DNA from: a virus
DNA length: 64,000 nt
Virus record (IMG/VR): IMGVR_UViG_3300025121_000776
Span: 62,001 to 126,000 of that record
Direction: 5' to 3' (one strand)
Shown here: positions 8,785 through 17,296 of the stretch, piece by piece
How positions within the stretch are numbered: the first letter of the stretch is position 1
Layout of the letters: the number at the start of each line of letters is the position of its first letter
The notes under the pieces: model-generated
The model's database searches: none
Told to the model about the DNA's origin: nothing
What the model saw: only the letters and a program-made list of their open reading frames with translations
Program-made: the position numbers and the translations under genes

Positions 8785-10737
8785 ATGGCAAAAAGGGAAA
8801 AAATAAAAAAAGAAGCAGAAGCTCAAGCAACTGATTATGTTAAAATAAGAAAACTAAGAGTAAATTTCGAATTAAGATACAATTACTCGAAAATACTTAC
8901 GGAATATATTAAGCGATTGCCCAAAGAACATAGAGCCGTTAGAAAAGATAGCGTCATTGGAATGGATGGATTACCTAAAGATGACTGGGTAAGAACTATT
9001 AGTGAAGTTAAAATGGGCGAAATTTTATCTTTTCTGATTGATAATAAAATAAGATTCGTTTTCGAAAATATTACTCCAGACGTATTAGAAAGACTCAGAA
9101 ATGAATATATAGAAAGGCAAAGAAAAATTGCGGAAATCTTAAGGTTAAAAGCTGAACAACTCGATGTCTCTGGAGAAGACTATTCCTTCATGAAAATAGA
9201 ACCTTATGAATATCAAAAAAAGGCTATAAAATTTTTCGAAATTAACGATGGAATTTCTATATTAGGGGACCAGCCTGGTGTTGGAAAAAGTTGTCCTGCA
9301 ATGAGTTACGCAGTAAAATACAAATTTAAAACCTTGATTGTTTGTCCTGCCACTTTAAAGCATATGTGGAGAAATGAAATTATAAAATTCACAAATGAAA
9401 AAGCATTCATTTATAAATTTAAACCAAAAAAGAAAAGTAAAACTATCGCATTTACAAAAGAAGAATCGCTTTTTCACATCACAAACTATGATTCGATAGA
9501 AACTTACATTAAACTTGAATATCGCCATAAATGTAGTGGAAACATACTTCAAGCCAAAGGGGGAATGGGAAAGTGCGCTTGGGAACAAACAGACTTGATA
9601 AAAAATTATAAAAAATGTCCTATTTGTGAAAATACAGGCTCAGTTAAATCAAGAATTACAGGGGTTGTATATTTTGATGACAAATTTGACCACGAAATAA
9701 ATCCAGAAGATTATGATTTAATCATCATTGATGAATGTCATAGAATGAAGGAAATGAAAACAACGTGGACAAAGATAATTCATAAAGCATTTGCGAAAAT
9801 TCCAAAAAAAATATTGTTATCTGGAACTGTAATTAAAAGTAGACCCTTTGAATTTTTTTCAACTTTAAGTTTTATAGACCCAGAAGAATGGAAAAACTCT
9901 CACGAATTCGGAGTCCGCTACTGCGCAGGATTTCAAGATAATTTCGGCTGGGATTACGGCGGAGCATCAAATCTTGAAGAATTGTTTACCAGAGTTTCTC
10001 GTTATTTTTTAAGAAGACTGAAAAAAGATGTTTTAACAGAACTTCCTCCTAAAACATATCTTGATATTCCAATTGAACTTGACGACAAAGAATATTCCGA
10101 ATATCTGAAATTAGAAAATGATATAAAAAAAGAGATTGTTGATGGAAAGGAAATTGAGAAAAAGGATTCTTATTTAGCTAAAATACACAAACTTAAAATG
10201 TTTACTGGAAGGATTAAAGTTCAACGAGTAAAAGAAATGATTCAAGATATTGTTGATAGCGGAGAAAAAGTCGTTGTTGTTTCTGATTATATTGAAATGG
10301 CCGAAGAAATTGCCAAAGAATTTGGGGATGCAGCAGTTTTACACACTGGAAATATGAATGACGTAGAAAAGCAAGAGTCGGTTGATAAATTTCAAGAGAT
10401 TGCTGGCATAAAAGTATTTGCTGGGATGATTATAGCTTCGGGGGTTGGTATTACTTTGACCGCAGCTAGTAAATTAATAGTAATAGGATTTCCTTGGACA
10501 CCAGGGGAATTAGAACAAATACACGATAGGATTCACAGAGCTGGTGCTACATCAGATAATATAGAAATATTAACGCTAATATGTCGAGACACCATTGATG
10601 AAGATATTGTAGATTTATTAAATGATAAATCATTCATAATTTCAAAAACATTAGATAATGTAGAGTTCAAAAGAGAAAGTAAAATAGTAGAGGAAAGCAT
10701 TTTTAAAGAATTGCTTAAAAGAATAAAAGGAAAATAG
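8785..10737 (+). CDS. SNF2-family superfamily 2 helicase/translocase
   Basis: A 650-residue DNA translocase. Motif I GDQPGVGKS (~160-168), Ia 'TLIVCPATLKHMW', II DECH (~314), III 'LLSGTVIKSRP', then C-terminal motifs V 'ASGVGITLTAAS' and VI 'QIHDRIHRAGA'. Between motifs Ia and II is an insert with paired cysteines (Cys..Cys, then CPICENTG) that may bind zinc. The layout resembles small SNF2 enzymes such as the annealing helicases, and some phages use one for fork reversal or branch migration. Last gene of the 7.1-10.7 kb unit. ATP-dependent DNA binding is secure; the exact reaction is not. Confidence 0.88.
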   Translation: MAKREKIKKEAEAQATDYVKIRKLRVNFELRYNYSKILTEYIKRLPKEHRAVRKDSVIGMDGLPKDDWVRTISEVKMGEILSFLIDNKIRFVFENITPDVLERLRNEYIERQRKIAEILRLKAEQLDVSGEDYSFMKIEPYEYQKKAIKFFEINDGISILGDQPGVGKSCPAMSYAVKYKFKTLIVCPATLKHMWRNEIIKFTNEKAFIYKFKPKKKSKTIAFTKEESLFHITNYDSIETYIKLEYRHKCSGNILQAKGGMGKCAWEQTDLIKNYKKCPICENTGSVKSRITGVVYFDDKFDHEINPEDYDLIIIDECHRMKEMKTTWTKIIHKAFAKIPKKILLSGTVIKSRPFEFFSTLSFIDPEEWKNSHEFGVRYCAGFQDNFGWDYGGASNLEELFTRVSRYFLRRLKKDVLTELPPKTYLDIPIELDDKEYSEYLKLENDIKKEIVDGKEIEKKDSYLAKIHKLKMFTGRIKVQRVKEMIQDIVDSGEKVVVVSDYIEMAEEIAKEFGDAAVLHTGNMNDVEKQESVDKFQEIAGIKVFAGMIIASGVGITLTAASKLIVIGFPWTPGELEQIHDRIHRAGATSDNIEILTLICRDTIDEDIVDLLNDKSFIISKTLDNVEFKRESKIVEESIFKELLKRIKGK

Positions 10738-10841
10738 TATGACATAACTTCATTAGATTAATGGTAAAATATTTGTTTATAATAGAAATACGACTATTTT
10801 TATGAGATGAAACGGCTTTAATATTTTTAAATTTATTAAAT

Positions 10842-10868
10842 TATACGAAAAATATATAAAAAAGTTGC
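10842..10868 (-). promoter_or_regulatory. CGTATA promoter facing antisense to the helicase gene
   Basis: On the minus strand AACTTTTT (first A at 10866) is followed 19 nt later by CGTATA (10847-10842), an exact match to the phage promoter class. No convincing ORF follows; a transcript would run into the 3' end of the helicase gene as antisense. Confidence 0.55.
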
Positions 10869-10896
10869 AGTTATTCATAATATCGTTTTTTTTTAA

Positions 10897-10904
10897 TATT
10901 TATA
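10897..10904 (+). promoter_or_regulatory. TATTTATA box (class 2)
   Basis: Lies 20 nt before the ATG at 10925, a spacing shared with other late-looking genes. Confidence 0.5.
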
Positions 10905-10924
10905 GAAAATAAAAATCTATTGCT

Positions 10925-11482
10925 ATGAAAATTAAAAAATCTTTAGTAGAACAAATAATTAAAGAAGAGGCTATAAAAATTAAAAAGCTTATTGTCCTTA
11001 AAGAAGAAAAAGAAAATATTCTTAAACAACTTAATGAGTTGTATGAAGAAAATCTTAGTGAAGAGACGCTTGACGAGTGGAATCCATTTGCAAAAGCAGA
11101 CCCAGCAGCAGTTGCGGTACAAGCTCAACCTTTAATAGATGCCTTAAAAAGTCAAACTGCAAAATCTTTTTTTACTCAACTACTTAAAGTGGACCCAAGT
11201 TCAGTTGTAAATCTTATAAAAATTTTTAAAGAAAGAGTTGCATCTAGTCAAGCAAAATTAGCAAAACTTCAAGAAGCTATGCAAGTTAGTTTTGAAAGAG
11301 CTCTTGCTTATATGAAAGCAGTGGCAGCAGCTCCAATAACTACAAATCTTCAATGGGATGAAACAAAACAAAAATATACCGATTTAGCACCCGCTCTTGG
11401 AAATGCAGCTGGAGCTGTAGGTGGTTATTCACAAACTAAGATAACTCCACCACAAGCTAATCCAACCCCACCACAAGCTTAA
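10925..11482 (+). CDS. Putative virion-associated protein with amphipathic leader (185 aa)
   Basis: The first ~50 residues form a basic amphipathic helix and coiled coil (start MKIKKSLVEQIIKEEAIKI); the middle is helical and Ala/Gln rich; the tail is Pro/Gln/Ala with two PPQA repeats. No enzyme motif is seen. The leader resembles those of several other late-looking proteins here and could be a capsid-targeting sequence. A TATTTATA box precedes it and a strong terminator follows, so it is a single-gene unit. Confidence 0.65.
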   Translation: MKIKKSLVEQIIKEEAIKIKKLIVLKEEKENILKQLNELYEENLSEETLDEWNPFAKADPAAVAVQAQPLIDALKSQTAKSFFTQLLKVDPSSVVNLIKIFKERVASSQAKLAKLQEAMQVSFERALAYMKAVAAAPITTNLQWDETKQKYTDLAPALGNAAGAVGGYSQTKITPPQANPTPPQA

Positions 11483-11490
11483 TTAAAACA

Positions 11491-11519
11491 AAAAAAGAAG
11501 GAAATGTCCTTCTTTTTTT
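11491..11519 (+). terminator. Rho-independent terminator
   Basis: 12-bp stem (AAAAAAGAAGGA / TCCTTCTTTTTT), AATG loop and a T-run; A-rich on the other side, so it can also serve the convergent membrane-protein gene. Confidence 0.85.
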
Positions 11520-11534
11520 GTTTTATATTGTCAG

Positions 11535-11951
11535 TTATTCTTCAGAACAAATTTTTAGACATTTGTCAATATTTTCTAAAAATTCTTTTTCACTTCCTTT
11601 TTCTGAAAATATTGTGATATACCCAGCATACATAATATTGTAAACATGTTTTTGTAAAGAAAAGGTTGCGTAAAATTTCATTATTAATACGGCACTTACA
11701 GTTGTTATTAAAGCTATTGTGGCAACTAATGTTATTCCAATAAAATTATCAATTCCAAACTTTGAAAAAGAAAAAATTGCTAGCGTTACAAATAGAGATG
11801 TTACACATATTGAGTGGCGTAAATTACTTGTAGCCTTTTTTAGTTTTTTTGAAGCTTCGCATAATGCATTAAAAACATTTCTTTTGTCACTTGCGAATTC
11901 TACTGCATTAACATCTTTTCCAAAAGTCAAATTGCCTGTAATCTGTTCCAT
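11535..11951 (-). CDS. Small membrane protein, two transmembrane helices (138 aa)
   Basis: Two hydrophobic spans (~47-64 and ~70-92) are separated by a very short turn, with charged ends; the N- and C-termini would be on the same side of the membrane. The gene stands alone, with its own CGTATA promoter upstream and the bidirectional terminator downstream. It is next to the endolysin but on the other strand, and its promoter class is that of metabolic genes, so a holin role is possible but not favoured. Function unknown. Confidence 0.7.
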   Translation of the reverse strand: MEQITGNLTFGKDVNAVEFASDKRNVFNALCEASKKLKKATSNLRHSICVTSLFVTLAIFSFSKFGIDNFIGITLVATIALITTVSAVLIMKFYATFSLQKHVYNIMYAGYITIFSEKGSEKEFLENIDKCLKICSEE

Positions 11952-11982
11952 AACTTTTTTGTTTAATTTGTTTCTATATAAG

Positions 11983-12009
11983 TATACGAGAAAATTCTAT
12001 AAAAGTTAC
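11983..12009 (-). promoter_or_regulatory. CGTATA promoter
   Basis: AACTTTTA (first A at 12007) and CGTATA (starting 11988) with 19-nt spacing on the minus strand, 32 nt before the ATG at 11951. Confidence 0.75.
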
Positions 12010-12080
12010 AGAATTATTAAATTTTATTTTGTAATGTCATTTTTTTTTATGTAGGAATAAAATATTAATAAAAAATACAT

Positions 12081-12088
12081 ATTTATAA
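12081..12088 (+). promoter_or_regulatory. TATTTATA box (class 2) for endolysin
   Basis: 14 nt before the endolysin ATG. Confidence 0.5.
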
Positions 12089-12102
12089 AGAAAATAATTT
12101 AT

Positions 12103-13002
12103 ATGGTAAAATTTGGAGATAGGGGAGCGGAAGTTTCGGAAGTACAAAAGCTGTTATCATTATTAGGTTATGATTTAATAGTTGATAATACTTTTGGAAA
12201 TAAAACTCTTAGGTCGATTAAAGCCTTTCAAAAAAAATACGGACTACTTCAAGATGGAGTTGTTGGAGATAAAACTTTAACAGCATTAAAAGCTGCACAA
12301 AAAAGAACCGCAAAAGAAGATGTTGTTTCAGTGACTCCTGTAGATTATGGCGACTTAGAAATAAGCACTGAATATATAATGCCCGATAATCAATATATAA
12401 AACAAGTTACACCTAAAAGTCAAATTTTCATCCACTTTACAGCAGGTGGTCCAAGTGCAAAAAACACAATTAACTATTGGGAAGGAGATGAAACAAGAGT
12501 CGCAACATCATTTGTAGTAGACGGTAATTCTGGAATAGCATATGAAGCTTATAATCCAGATTATTGGGGGTTTCATTTGGGAATTAAAGGAACAAATGGA
12601 AAACTTGATAAAGCCTCTGTTGGCATAGAGATATGTGCTTATGGCCCTTTGATTAAAAAAGGAGATGAATATTTTGCTTGGCCAAACAACTACACGACAA
12701 AAGTTTCCTCAGAGAATGTTTATACATTAGATGTGCCATTTAGGGGATATAAATATTATTATAAATATACCGACAAACAACTTGAAAATTTGGAACATCT
12801 TTTATTGTTTTTAGTTAAAAAATACAACATAAAAGTTCAAGACAATTTTAACGCATCATGGTTGGACTACAATCAAGAGCTTATTGATAAATGTTTGCCT
12901 GGAATATGGTCTCACACAAATGTAAGAAAAGATAAATTTGATTCATATCCAGACGAGAGATTGTTTGAAATACTTAATAAAATTTCTAAAGAAGTAAATT
13001 AA
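12103..13002 (+). CDS. Endolysin: peptidoglycan-binding domain plus N-acetylmuramoyl-L-alanine amidase
   Basis: Residues 1-~65 are a PG_binding_1 domain (GDRGAEVSEVQKLLSLLGY, then IKAFQKKYGLLQDGVVGDKT). From ~105 an Amidase_2 domain follows, with zinc-ligand motifs IHFTAGG, YWGFHLG and, near the end, a histidine in the WSHTNVR motif, plus the conserved 'SVGIEICAYG'. It cleaves the bond between muramic acid and the first peptide residue to release progeny. The N-terminal binding, C-terminal catalytic order is typical of phages of Gram-negative hosts. No signal peptide is visible, so export would need a holin, not identified here. Late expression is expected and a TATTTATA box precedes it. Confidence 0.92.
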   Translation: MVKFGDRGAEVSEVQKLLSLLGYDLIVDNTFGNKTLRSIKAFQKKYGLLQDGVVGDKTLTALKAAQKRTAKEDVVSVTPVDYGDLEISTEYIMPDNQYIKQVTPKSQIFIHFTAGGPSAKNTINYWEGDETRVATSFVVDGNSGIAYEAYNPDYWGFHLGIKGTNGKLDKASVGIEICAYGPLIKKGDEYFAWPNNYTTKVSSENVYTLDVPFRGYKYYYKYTDKQLENLEHLLLFLVKKYNIKVQDNFNASWLDYNQELIDKCLPGIWSHTNVRKDKFDSYPDERLFEILNKISKEVN

Positions 13003-13003
13003 A

Positions 13004-13297
13004 ATGACAAGAGAAGATGAAATAAAAGTTCGAGAAATGATAAAAAGCGCCCTCGACAAAGAAATAAAAAAAGAACGTGAAGACGCTGAAAGAAATCTAT
13101 CTAAACTTTTTAAAGATAGTGAAAAAGCTCAGAAGGATGAATTTTTATCATCTCTCAAAAAAGAACTCAATTCAATAGATAAAAAATTCTTAACCAAACA
13201 GGAAATAAAAGACTTATTATCTAAAGCATTTATGAAACAGCATAAGTTTATGTGGGAAAAATCAAAATTTATAACGACATATTTTAACGATTTATAA
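13004..13297 (+). CDS. Hypothetical charged helical protein (97 aa)
   Basis: Lys/Glu-rich helix throughout, with no known motif. Begins 1 base after the endolysin stop and is followed 2 bases later by the next gene, so it is cotranscribed with lysis and late genes. The N-terminal 'EIKVREMIKSALDKEIKKE' is again amphipathic. Confidence 0.6.
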   Translation: MTREDEIKVREMIKSALDKEIKKEREDAERNLSKLFKDSEKAQKDEFLSSLKKELNSIDKKFLTKQEIKDLLSKAFMKQHKFMWEKSKFITTYFNDL

Positions 13298-13299
13298 TT

Positions 13300-13983
13300 A
13301 TGGATGAAAATACAAGAAAAAAAGTAATAGAAATAATCAGAGAAACTATAGATGAAGTAGTTTATGATGAAATGAGACAAATGCCAAAGAAATTGCAGGC
13401 AAAACAAGAAGAAATGAGTAAAACTAAAGCTCAAAGGGCTCAAGATGCTCATGATGCATTATTTGGAAAAAAAGAGGAAGAACATAATTATAAATTGCAA
13501 CTTCATGAAAACGAAGAAAAACCTAAAGTCTTAGCAAATGAACTTAGTCAATTTGAAAAAGAGTTTAAAAGCCATTTTCCAGGAATTTCATTTGATAAAC
13601 AAAGTGGTAATGGGCAAATAGTTGATTTTCCAATAAAAGATGGAAAAACAGATGCTATAACATCTGGAACAATAACAGTTGGACAAGATAAAATCGGATT
13701 TTCAATGTCTTTAACAAATGGGCTTAAAATTGAAAGCGTTGCCGATAATGGAATGCCAAAAGAATTTGAAATAAATAAAGATACAAAAGATGTATTTGGT
13801 AAATTATTAAATTTGTACGAAGAGGTATTCAAGAAAAAATTTAATGAAATTATAAATCCGCAAGAAGAAGGTGGAACTGGAGAAGAAGCAGGTGAAACAA
13901 TGACAGCAGCATCTGTTGCACATCCAGCTATGCCAGGAACACCTCCAGCAGGAACGCCTCCAGCAGGAACGCCTCCAGTATAA
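13300..13983 (+). CDS. Putative structural protein with PAGTP repeats (227 aa)
   Basis: The N-terminal ~50 residues are a basic/acidic amphipathic helix (KKVIEIIRETIDEVVYDE), the centre is probably beta-rich, and the tail carries three GTPPA(V)-type units in direct DNA repeats of 15 bp. Composition suggests a virion or scaffold-associated protein, but no family is recognised. It follows the endolysin and a 97-aa gene without gaps. Confidence 0.6.
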   Translation: MDENTRKKVIEIIRETIDEVVYDEMRQMPKKLQAKQEEMSKTKAQRAQDAHDALFGKKEEEHNYKLQLHENEEKPKVLANELSQFEKEFKSHFPGISFDKQSGNGQIVDFPIKDGKTDAITSGTITVGQDKIGFSMSLTNGLKIESVADNGMPKEFEINKDTKDVFGKLLNLYEEVFKKKFNEIINPQEEGGTGEEAGETMTAASVAHPAMPGTPPAGTPPAGTPPV

Positions 13984-14040
13984 TACAAATTTAAAAATAA
14001 CTATTTAATTTTTCTTTTTTAAGGTTTATATTTTTGTTAT

Positions 14041-14331
14041 ATGCACTCAATTCAACAAATAATAGAAAATCAAACTAAGTTTAAAGAAGATATACTTTCT
14101 TTTTTTTCGAAAGAAAATGCCGAAGCAAAAAAAATGCTTAATGACATAAAATCGGAAGATGAATTTATTATTAAAGAAAAAAACAAATTAAAAAACAGAT
14201 TCAAAAAAATCAAAGAAGAGAATCATTTTAATCGTTTGTTTTTTTTACATTCTAATAGAAATACAAGTATATATGTTTGGTGGGATGAAAACGAAAAAGA
14301 AGCTAAAATTTTAAAATATGACAAAAGATAG
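14041..14331 (+). CDS. Hypothetical protein (96 aa)
   Basis: Helical charged N-terminal half; the C-terminal half has 'TSIYVWWDENEKEAKILKYD', a possible strand pair. Its end overlaps the next gene by 14 bases, indicating coupled translation. Unknown function. Confidence 0.55.
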   Translation: MHSIQQIIENQTKFKEDILSFFSKENAEAKKMLNDIKSEDEFIIKEKNKLKNRFKKIKEENHFNRLFFLHSNRNTSIYVWWDENEKEAKILKYDKR

Positions 14332-14647
14332 AAAAAACACTCAAGTTTATTTAATTGATATTAAATATAAGTTTCCAATGAATTGTTTTGAGGAATATTA
14401 TGGGGATAGCGTTAGTTATTCTTATATAGAACAAGAAAGCTATATAGATTTAAAAAAAATGATTTCAGAACTTATTTGCGATAAAATTAAATTTAGAAAG
14501 CATGAAAGAAATAAAATGGTTTTAACACTCAAAGTTGAAATGTTAGAAGATGAATTAGAAAAATTAAGATATTTATTAAAAGAAAATAAACTTAAGTTTC
14601 TTCACGATTATGAAATAAGTGATATAAAAAATTTTAAAAAAGAATAG
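14318..14647 (+). CDS. Hypothetical protein (109 aa)
   Basis: Begins inside the previous gene and ends 2 bases before the next. N-terminal strand-like region, then charged helices. No motif recognised; part of a three-gene late-looking run. Confidence 0.55.
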   Translation: MTKDRKNTQVYLIDIKYKFPMNCFEEYYGDSVSYSYIEQESYIDLKKMISELICDKIKFRKHERNKMVLTLKVEMLEDELEKLRYLLKENKLKFLHDYEISDIKNFKKE

Positions 14648-14649
14648 TT

Positions 14650-15729
14650 ATGGAACAGTCACAATTAACGCCAGCTCAAATAGAAGTGATAAGACAACAA
14701 AGAACACAGCGTTTTAAAAGCATGGGTTTACCAGCCACAGCTGGTCAGCTTGCAGATATGCCAATTGAAAACATGCCAACTCAAAGAGTTGCTGTAGCAC
14801 CAACACCTGTTGTCGAAGAACAAGTTCGCCCACAGCAATATGTTCAATCAAAATATGCTCAACAACAAGTTCAACAACCACAATATGCTCAGCAGGAACA
14901 AAAAGTTGCAGGCATAGAAATGGAAAATGGGGCTAATATTGCCCAACAAATACAAATTCAATTAGCAGAAGAAAAACAACAAAGTCAAGCCGCTATGTAC
15001 ACTGCTCCAAGAGATAGATATAGTGCATTGGAAGCAATTAAGAGGGGGGCAAAAAAACAAGAGATTGGCGTTTTTATTAAAGCAGAAACAAAAGGAGTAA
15101 AAGGAGAACAGTTGCCAGAACCTAAAGTTGGAAAAAGAAAGCCAGTAAGACCTGGGCAACCACAAGAAAAGCCAAAGGTGTCAATAGCATTAGAGGGGAC
15201 AAGGGCCTCAAGAAATGCAGAGGCAGACGCACTTGAAAATATGTTTACAGACAAAGCTTCTGGAATCAGCATGCGCTCAACTTCTGGAGTGCCACAAGGC
15301 AATTTAATTACTGAAGATTATTCAAGTATAGGACCCACTTTTGACCCAGTAGCTCACTTAAAAAAGAAAGCCGCAGATAAAGGCGTAATGTTAGATTTGC
15401 CGTCACAAAGACAACAGCCACAGCAAAATCAAGTATTTCAACAAGCAAGTAATAATGATTTTATGTTAAATCAAATGATGCTGATGATGGAGACAATGAT
15501 GAAAAACAACCAAAAAAGTGGTAGTTATGATTTAGAGTCTTTGAAACCGATGATAGAAGCTACAGCAAAAAAAGTTGCTGAAGATACAATAAGAAGAGTT
15601 TTAAAAGAGTATGCTGACAATCAAAAGAAAAAAAATGTTTATGAAGTCGTAAATCAAGAAAAAAAAGTCGTAAGAATAGGGGATAAACTTTACAAACTAA
15701 CTCCAGTGACAATTAAATCTCAACTGTGA
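14650..15729 (+). CDS. Gln/Pro-rich putative structural protein (359 aa)
   Basis: Low-complexity N-terminal third (YAQQQVQQPQYAQQEQ), a basic Lys/Pro stretch around 140-180, a Gln-rich linker near 250-265, a Met-rich helix (LNQMMLMMETMMKNN) and a C-terminal segment 'VVRIGDKLYKLTPV'. Such long disordered, Gln-rich proteins are often virion or scaffold components in large phages. No enzymatic motif. Ends its transcription unit before a small RNA-like element. Confidence 0.6.
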   Translation: MEQSQLTPAQIEVIRQQRTQRFKSMGLPATAGQLADMPIENMPTQRVAVAPTPVVEEQVRPQQYVQSKYAQQQVQQPQYAQQEQKVAGIEMENGANIAQQIQIQLAEEKQQSQAAMYTAPRDRYSALEAIKRGAKKQEIGVFIKAETKGVKGEQLPEPKVGKRKPVRPGQPQEKPKVSIALEGTRASRNAEADALENMFTDKASGISMRSTSGVPQGNLITEDYSSIGPTFDPVAHLKKKAADKGVMLDLPSQRQQPQQNQVFQQASNNDFMLNQMMLMMETMMKNNQKSGSYDLESLKPMIEATAKKVAEDTIRRVLKEYADNQKKKNVYEVVNQEKKVVRIGDKLYKLTPVTIKSQL

Positions 15730-15835
15730 ACAAATAATTAGCAAAGCCAATTAAATTTCCACGTTGCAAGCACAACCTATTGGTTCACTTTTAATTATAA
15801 ATATGCAAAAAATTTATAAAATCGAATTTATTTGT

Positions 15836-15865
15836 AACTATTTTAAAAAAATTTTGTATAATTGT
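15836..15865 (+). promoter_or_regulatory. CGTATA-class promoter (TGTATA variant) for small RNA 1
   Basis: AACTATTTT at 15836 followed 19 nt later by TGTATA at 15855; same spacing as the other members of the class, with C to T in the second box. Confidence 0.6.
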
Positions 15866-15920
15866 AAAAACAACAGCAATTCATCCAAGTCACACTTCGT
15901 TATGACTTGGTTTTTTGCTG
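15866..15920 (+). ncRNA. Small RNA-like element, copy 1 (hairpin plus U-tract)
   Basis: Downstream of the promoter, CCAAGTCA (15885-15892) pairs perfectly with TGACTTGG (15903-15910), followed by T6 and GCTG, which can pair with the CAGC at 15874. A diverged copy with its own promoter occurs at 62450-62505. The hairpin could also be a bidirectional terminator between the convergent genes ending at 15729 and 15927, but the conserved promoter and leader in both copies argue for an independent short transcript. Function unknown. Confidence 0.5.
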
Positions 15921-15926
15921 AAAATC

Positions 15927-16439
15927 TTACAAATCATCAATAGAAAAGTTATTTGTAAAAATAACTTTTAATGTAGGTGTAAATTTAACCTCTCCAGCAT
16001 ACCATTCTTTAAGAAATTGTTGGGGAGTTTTCTTTAATTCTACCACTCCTCTTTGGGCGACAACTCCATATATTTGACCATTCCTGCATAATCTAATCAA
16101 ATTACTTTGACTATATATTGAATTAACAAATACAACCCATTTGTTTTTTATTGCACTTTCTATATGTTGTGTAGTGTGACAAGATTTACACAAAGTTACT
16201 CCCTTTGTTAATTCTGGTTGAGTTTTATTAACCTCATATATGTGAAAAAATAAACAATCTTTTTTTCTGTGGTCTGGAGGAGTGTGTCCGCACCCAGAGC
16301 AACGACCTTTATCTATTGCAAAAGCCTCGCCGCTTAATTTATCAAACAATTCTTGCCCATAATCTTTAATAAATGCCTTTTCTGGATAATTGTTTGACAC
16401 AGATAAGGCAAACTGTCTTACTAATTCTTCTTCTCTCAT
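15927..16439 (-). CDS. HNH-like zinc-binding protein (170 aa)
   Basis: Two zinc knuckles bracket a His-containing strand: 'CSGCGHTPPDH', then 'LFFHIYEVN' and 'GVTLCKSCHTTQH'. The spacing resembles HNH/treble-clef nucleases, in which the central His and the last His are catalytic. The C-terminal half is unassigned. It could be a free-standing homing nuclease or a virus-specific structural zinc protein. A TATATTTGC promoter lies 4 bases upstream of its start on the same strand. Confidence 0.6.
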   Translation of the reverse strand: MREEELVRQFALSVSNNYPEKAFIKDYGQELFDKLSGEAFAIDKGRCSGCGHTPPDHRKKDCLFFHIYEVNKTQPELTKGVTLCKSCHTTQHIESAIKNKWVVFVNSIYSQSNLIRLCRNGQIYGVVAQRGVVELKKTPQQFLKEWYAGEVKFTPTLKVIFTNNFSIDDL

Positions 16440-16442
16440 AAG

Positions 16443-16451
16443 GCAAATATA
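16443..16451 (-). promoter_or_regulatory. Bacteroidota-type -7 element (TATATTTGC)
   Basis: Reverse-strand TAnnTTTG match ending 4 nt before the ATG at 16439, implying a very short or absent leader. Confidence 0.55.
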
Positions 16452-16524
16452 TAACTTTTTTTTTACATTTTGAATAATTTTTAAAAAAAGTTTATTGGTT
16501 TTTTGATTTTTATCTTTTATTGTA

Positions 16525-16532
16525 TATTTATA
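16525..16532 (+). promoter_or_regulatory. TATTTATA box (class 2)
   Basis: 17 nt before the ATG at 16550. Confidence 0.5.
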
Positions 16533-16549
16533 TAAAAAATTAATTAATT

Positions 16550-17275
16550 ATGAGTACTATTAAATTCAAAACCAAAGAAGAGTTTGCAAATTATATTAAA
16601 ACACAAGCAAACGAAATTCTTCAAGAAGAAAAAAAAATTGAAAATCTTGGTAACCCTATTGATTTGAAAATGAACAAGAACGATGGCTCAAAAGATTCAA
16701 CTGGAGCACAAGTTGACACAAAAGGGAAAATGAAAACTGCGGCTCCAACTAATATTCCAAAAGAATTTAAAACTACAGAAGACCCAACTGAAGTAAAAAT
16801 GGAAGAAAGAGCTGAGGGTTGGGATGAAAAAATTGCTACGGCAGCAAAAATAGAAGGAACAAAGTCAGAAAAATCTGGAACTGAAACAAATCCATTTGTT
16901 CAAGGACAACCAAAAGCAAAAGTTGACAGTAAAACTACTCAGCCAAATGTTTCCATAGAAGCTGACCCAACAAAAGAAGGTGGAATTCCTGGAAAAAAAG
17001 ACAATTCTGCAGAAATGAACAAAGAAGACAAAGAAGATAAATCCGAAAATCCAATGACGCAAGTGTTGGGAAAAGGTGAGATATCTAAAGATGGTTTCTC
17101 AAAAGGGCAAACAGGAAAAGAAGTTAACAAAGAAGCAAAAAACGAAAAAGATGAATATGAACAAAAACTTAGAGATTCTATTAAAACCATTCAACTACCA
17201 GAAGGATTTAAAAACAAAAAAGAAATGTTAGAATTTATAAGAAAAGAAGCAATTAAATTAACAAAAATTATCTAA
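16550..17275 (+). CDS. Highly hydrophilic, Lys/Glu-rich putative head-internal protein (241 aa)
   Basis: Nearly devoid of hydrophobic residues from ~40 to ~200 (repeated Lys, Glu, Asp, Thr, Gly, Pro), bracketed by two similar amphipathic segments: 'FANYIKTQANEILQEE' at the start and 'MLEFIRKEAIKLTKII' at the end. This composition fits scaffold or internal head proteins but is not diagnostic. It is a monocistronic unit with a TATTTATA box before and a strong terminator after. Confidence 0.6.
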   Translation: MSTIKFKTKEEFANYIKTQANEILQEEKKIENLGNPIDLKMNKNDGSKDSTGAQVDTKGKMKTAAPTNIPKEFKTTEDPTEVKMEERAEGWDEKIATAAKIEGTKSEKSGTETNPFVQGQPKAKVDSKTTQPNVSIEADPTKEGGIPGKKDNSAEMNKEDKEDKSENPMTQVLGKGEISKDGFSKGQTGKEVNKEAKNEKDEYEQKLRDSIKTIQLPEGFKNKKEMLEFIRKEAIKLTKII

Positions 17276-17296
17276 TACAATATAAATTTTATTTTA

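Larger units (their letters stand above)
10738..10924. other. Intergenic stretch (187 bp) with divergent promoters
   Basis: Very AT-rich. It holds the antisense CGTATA promoter (10842-10868) and, near its right end, a TATTTATA box (10897-10904) for the next gene. No gene or clear terminator is seen. Confidence 0.5.

Noticed and set aside
10533-10745. 70-aa minus-strand ORF downstream of the antisense CGTATA promoter
   Set aside because: It lies almost wholly antisense to the conserved helicase C-terminus and has Ser/Leu/Ile shadow composition; the promoter was kept, the ORF not.
11535-11951. Holin call for the two-TM protein next to the endolysin
   Set aside because: It is on the opposite strand with the metabolic-class promoter; two TM helices alone are not enough.
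13926-13980. CRISPR-like direct repeats
   Set aside because: Short 15-bp tandem repeats in frame, coding for GTPPA units; no spacers and no cas genes.
13548-13988. 146-aa minus-strand ORF with a PAGGV repeat
   Set aside because: The repeat simply mirrors the GTPPA repeats of the plus-strand gene; no start signal on the minus strand.
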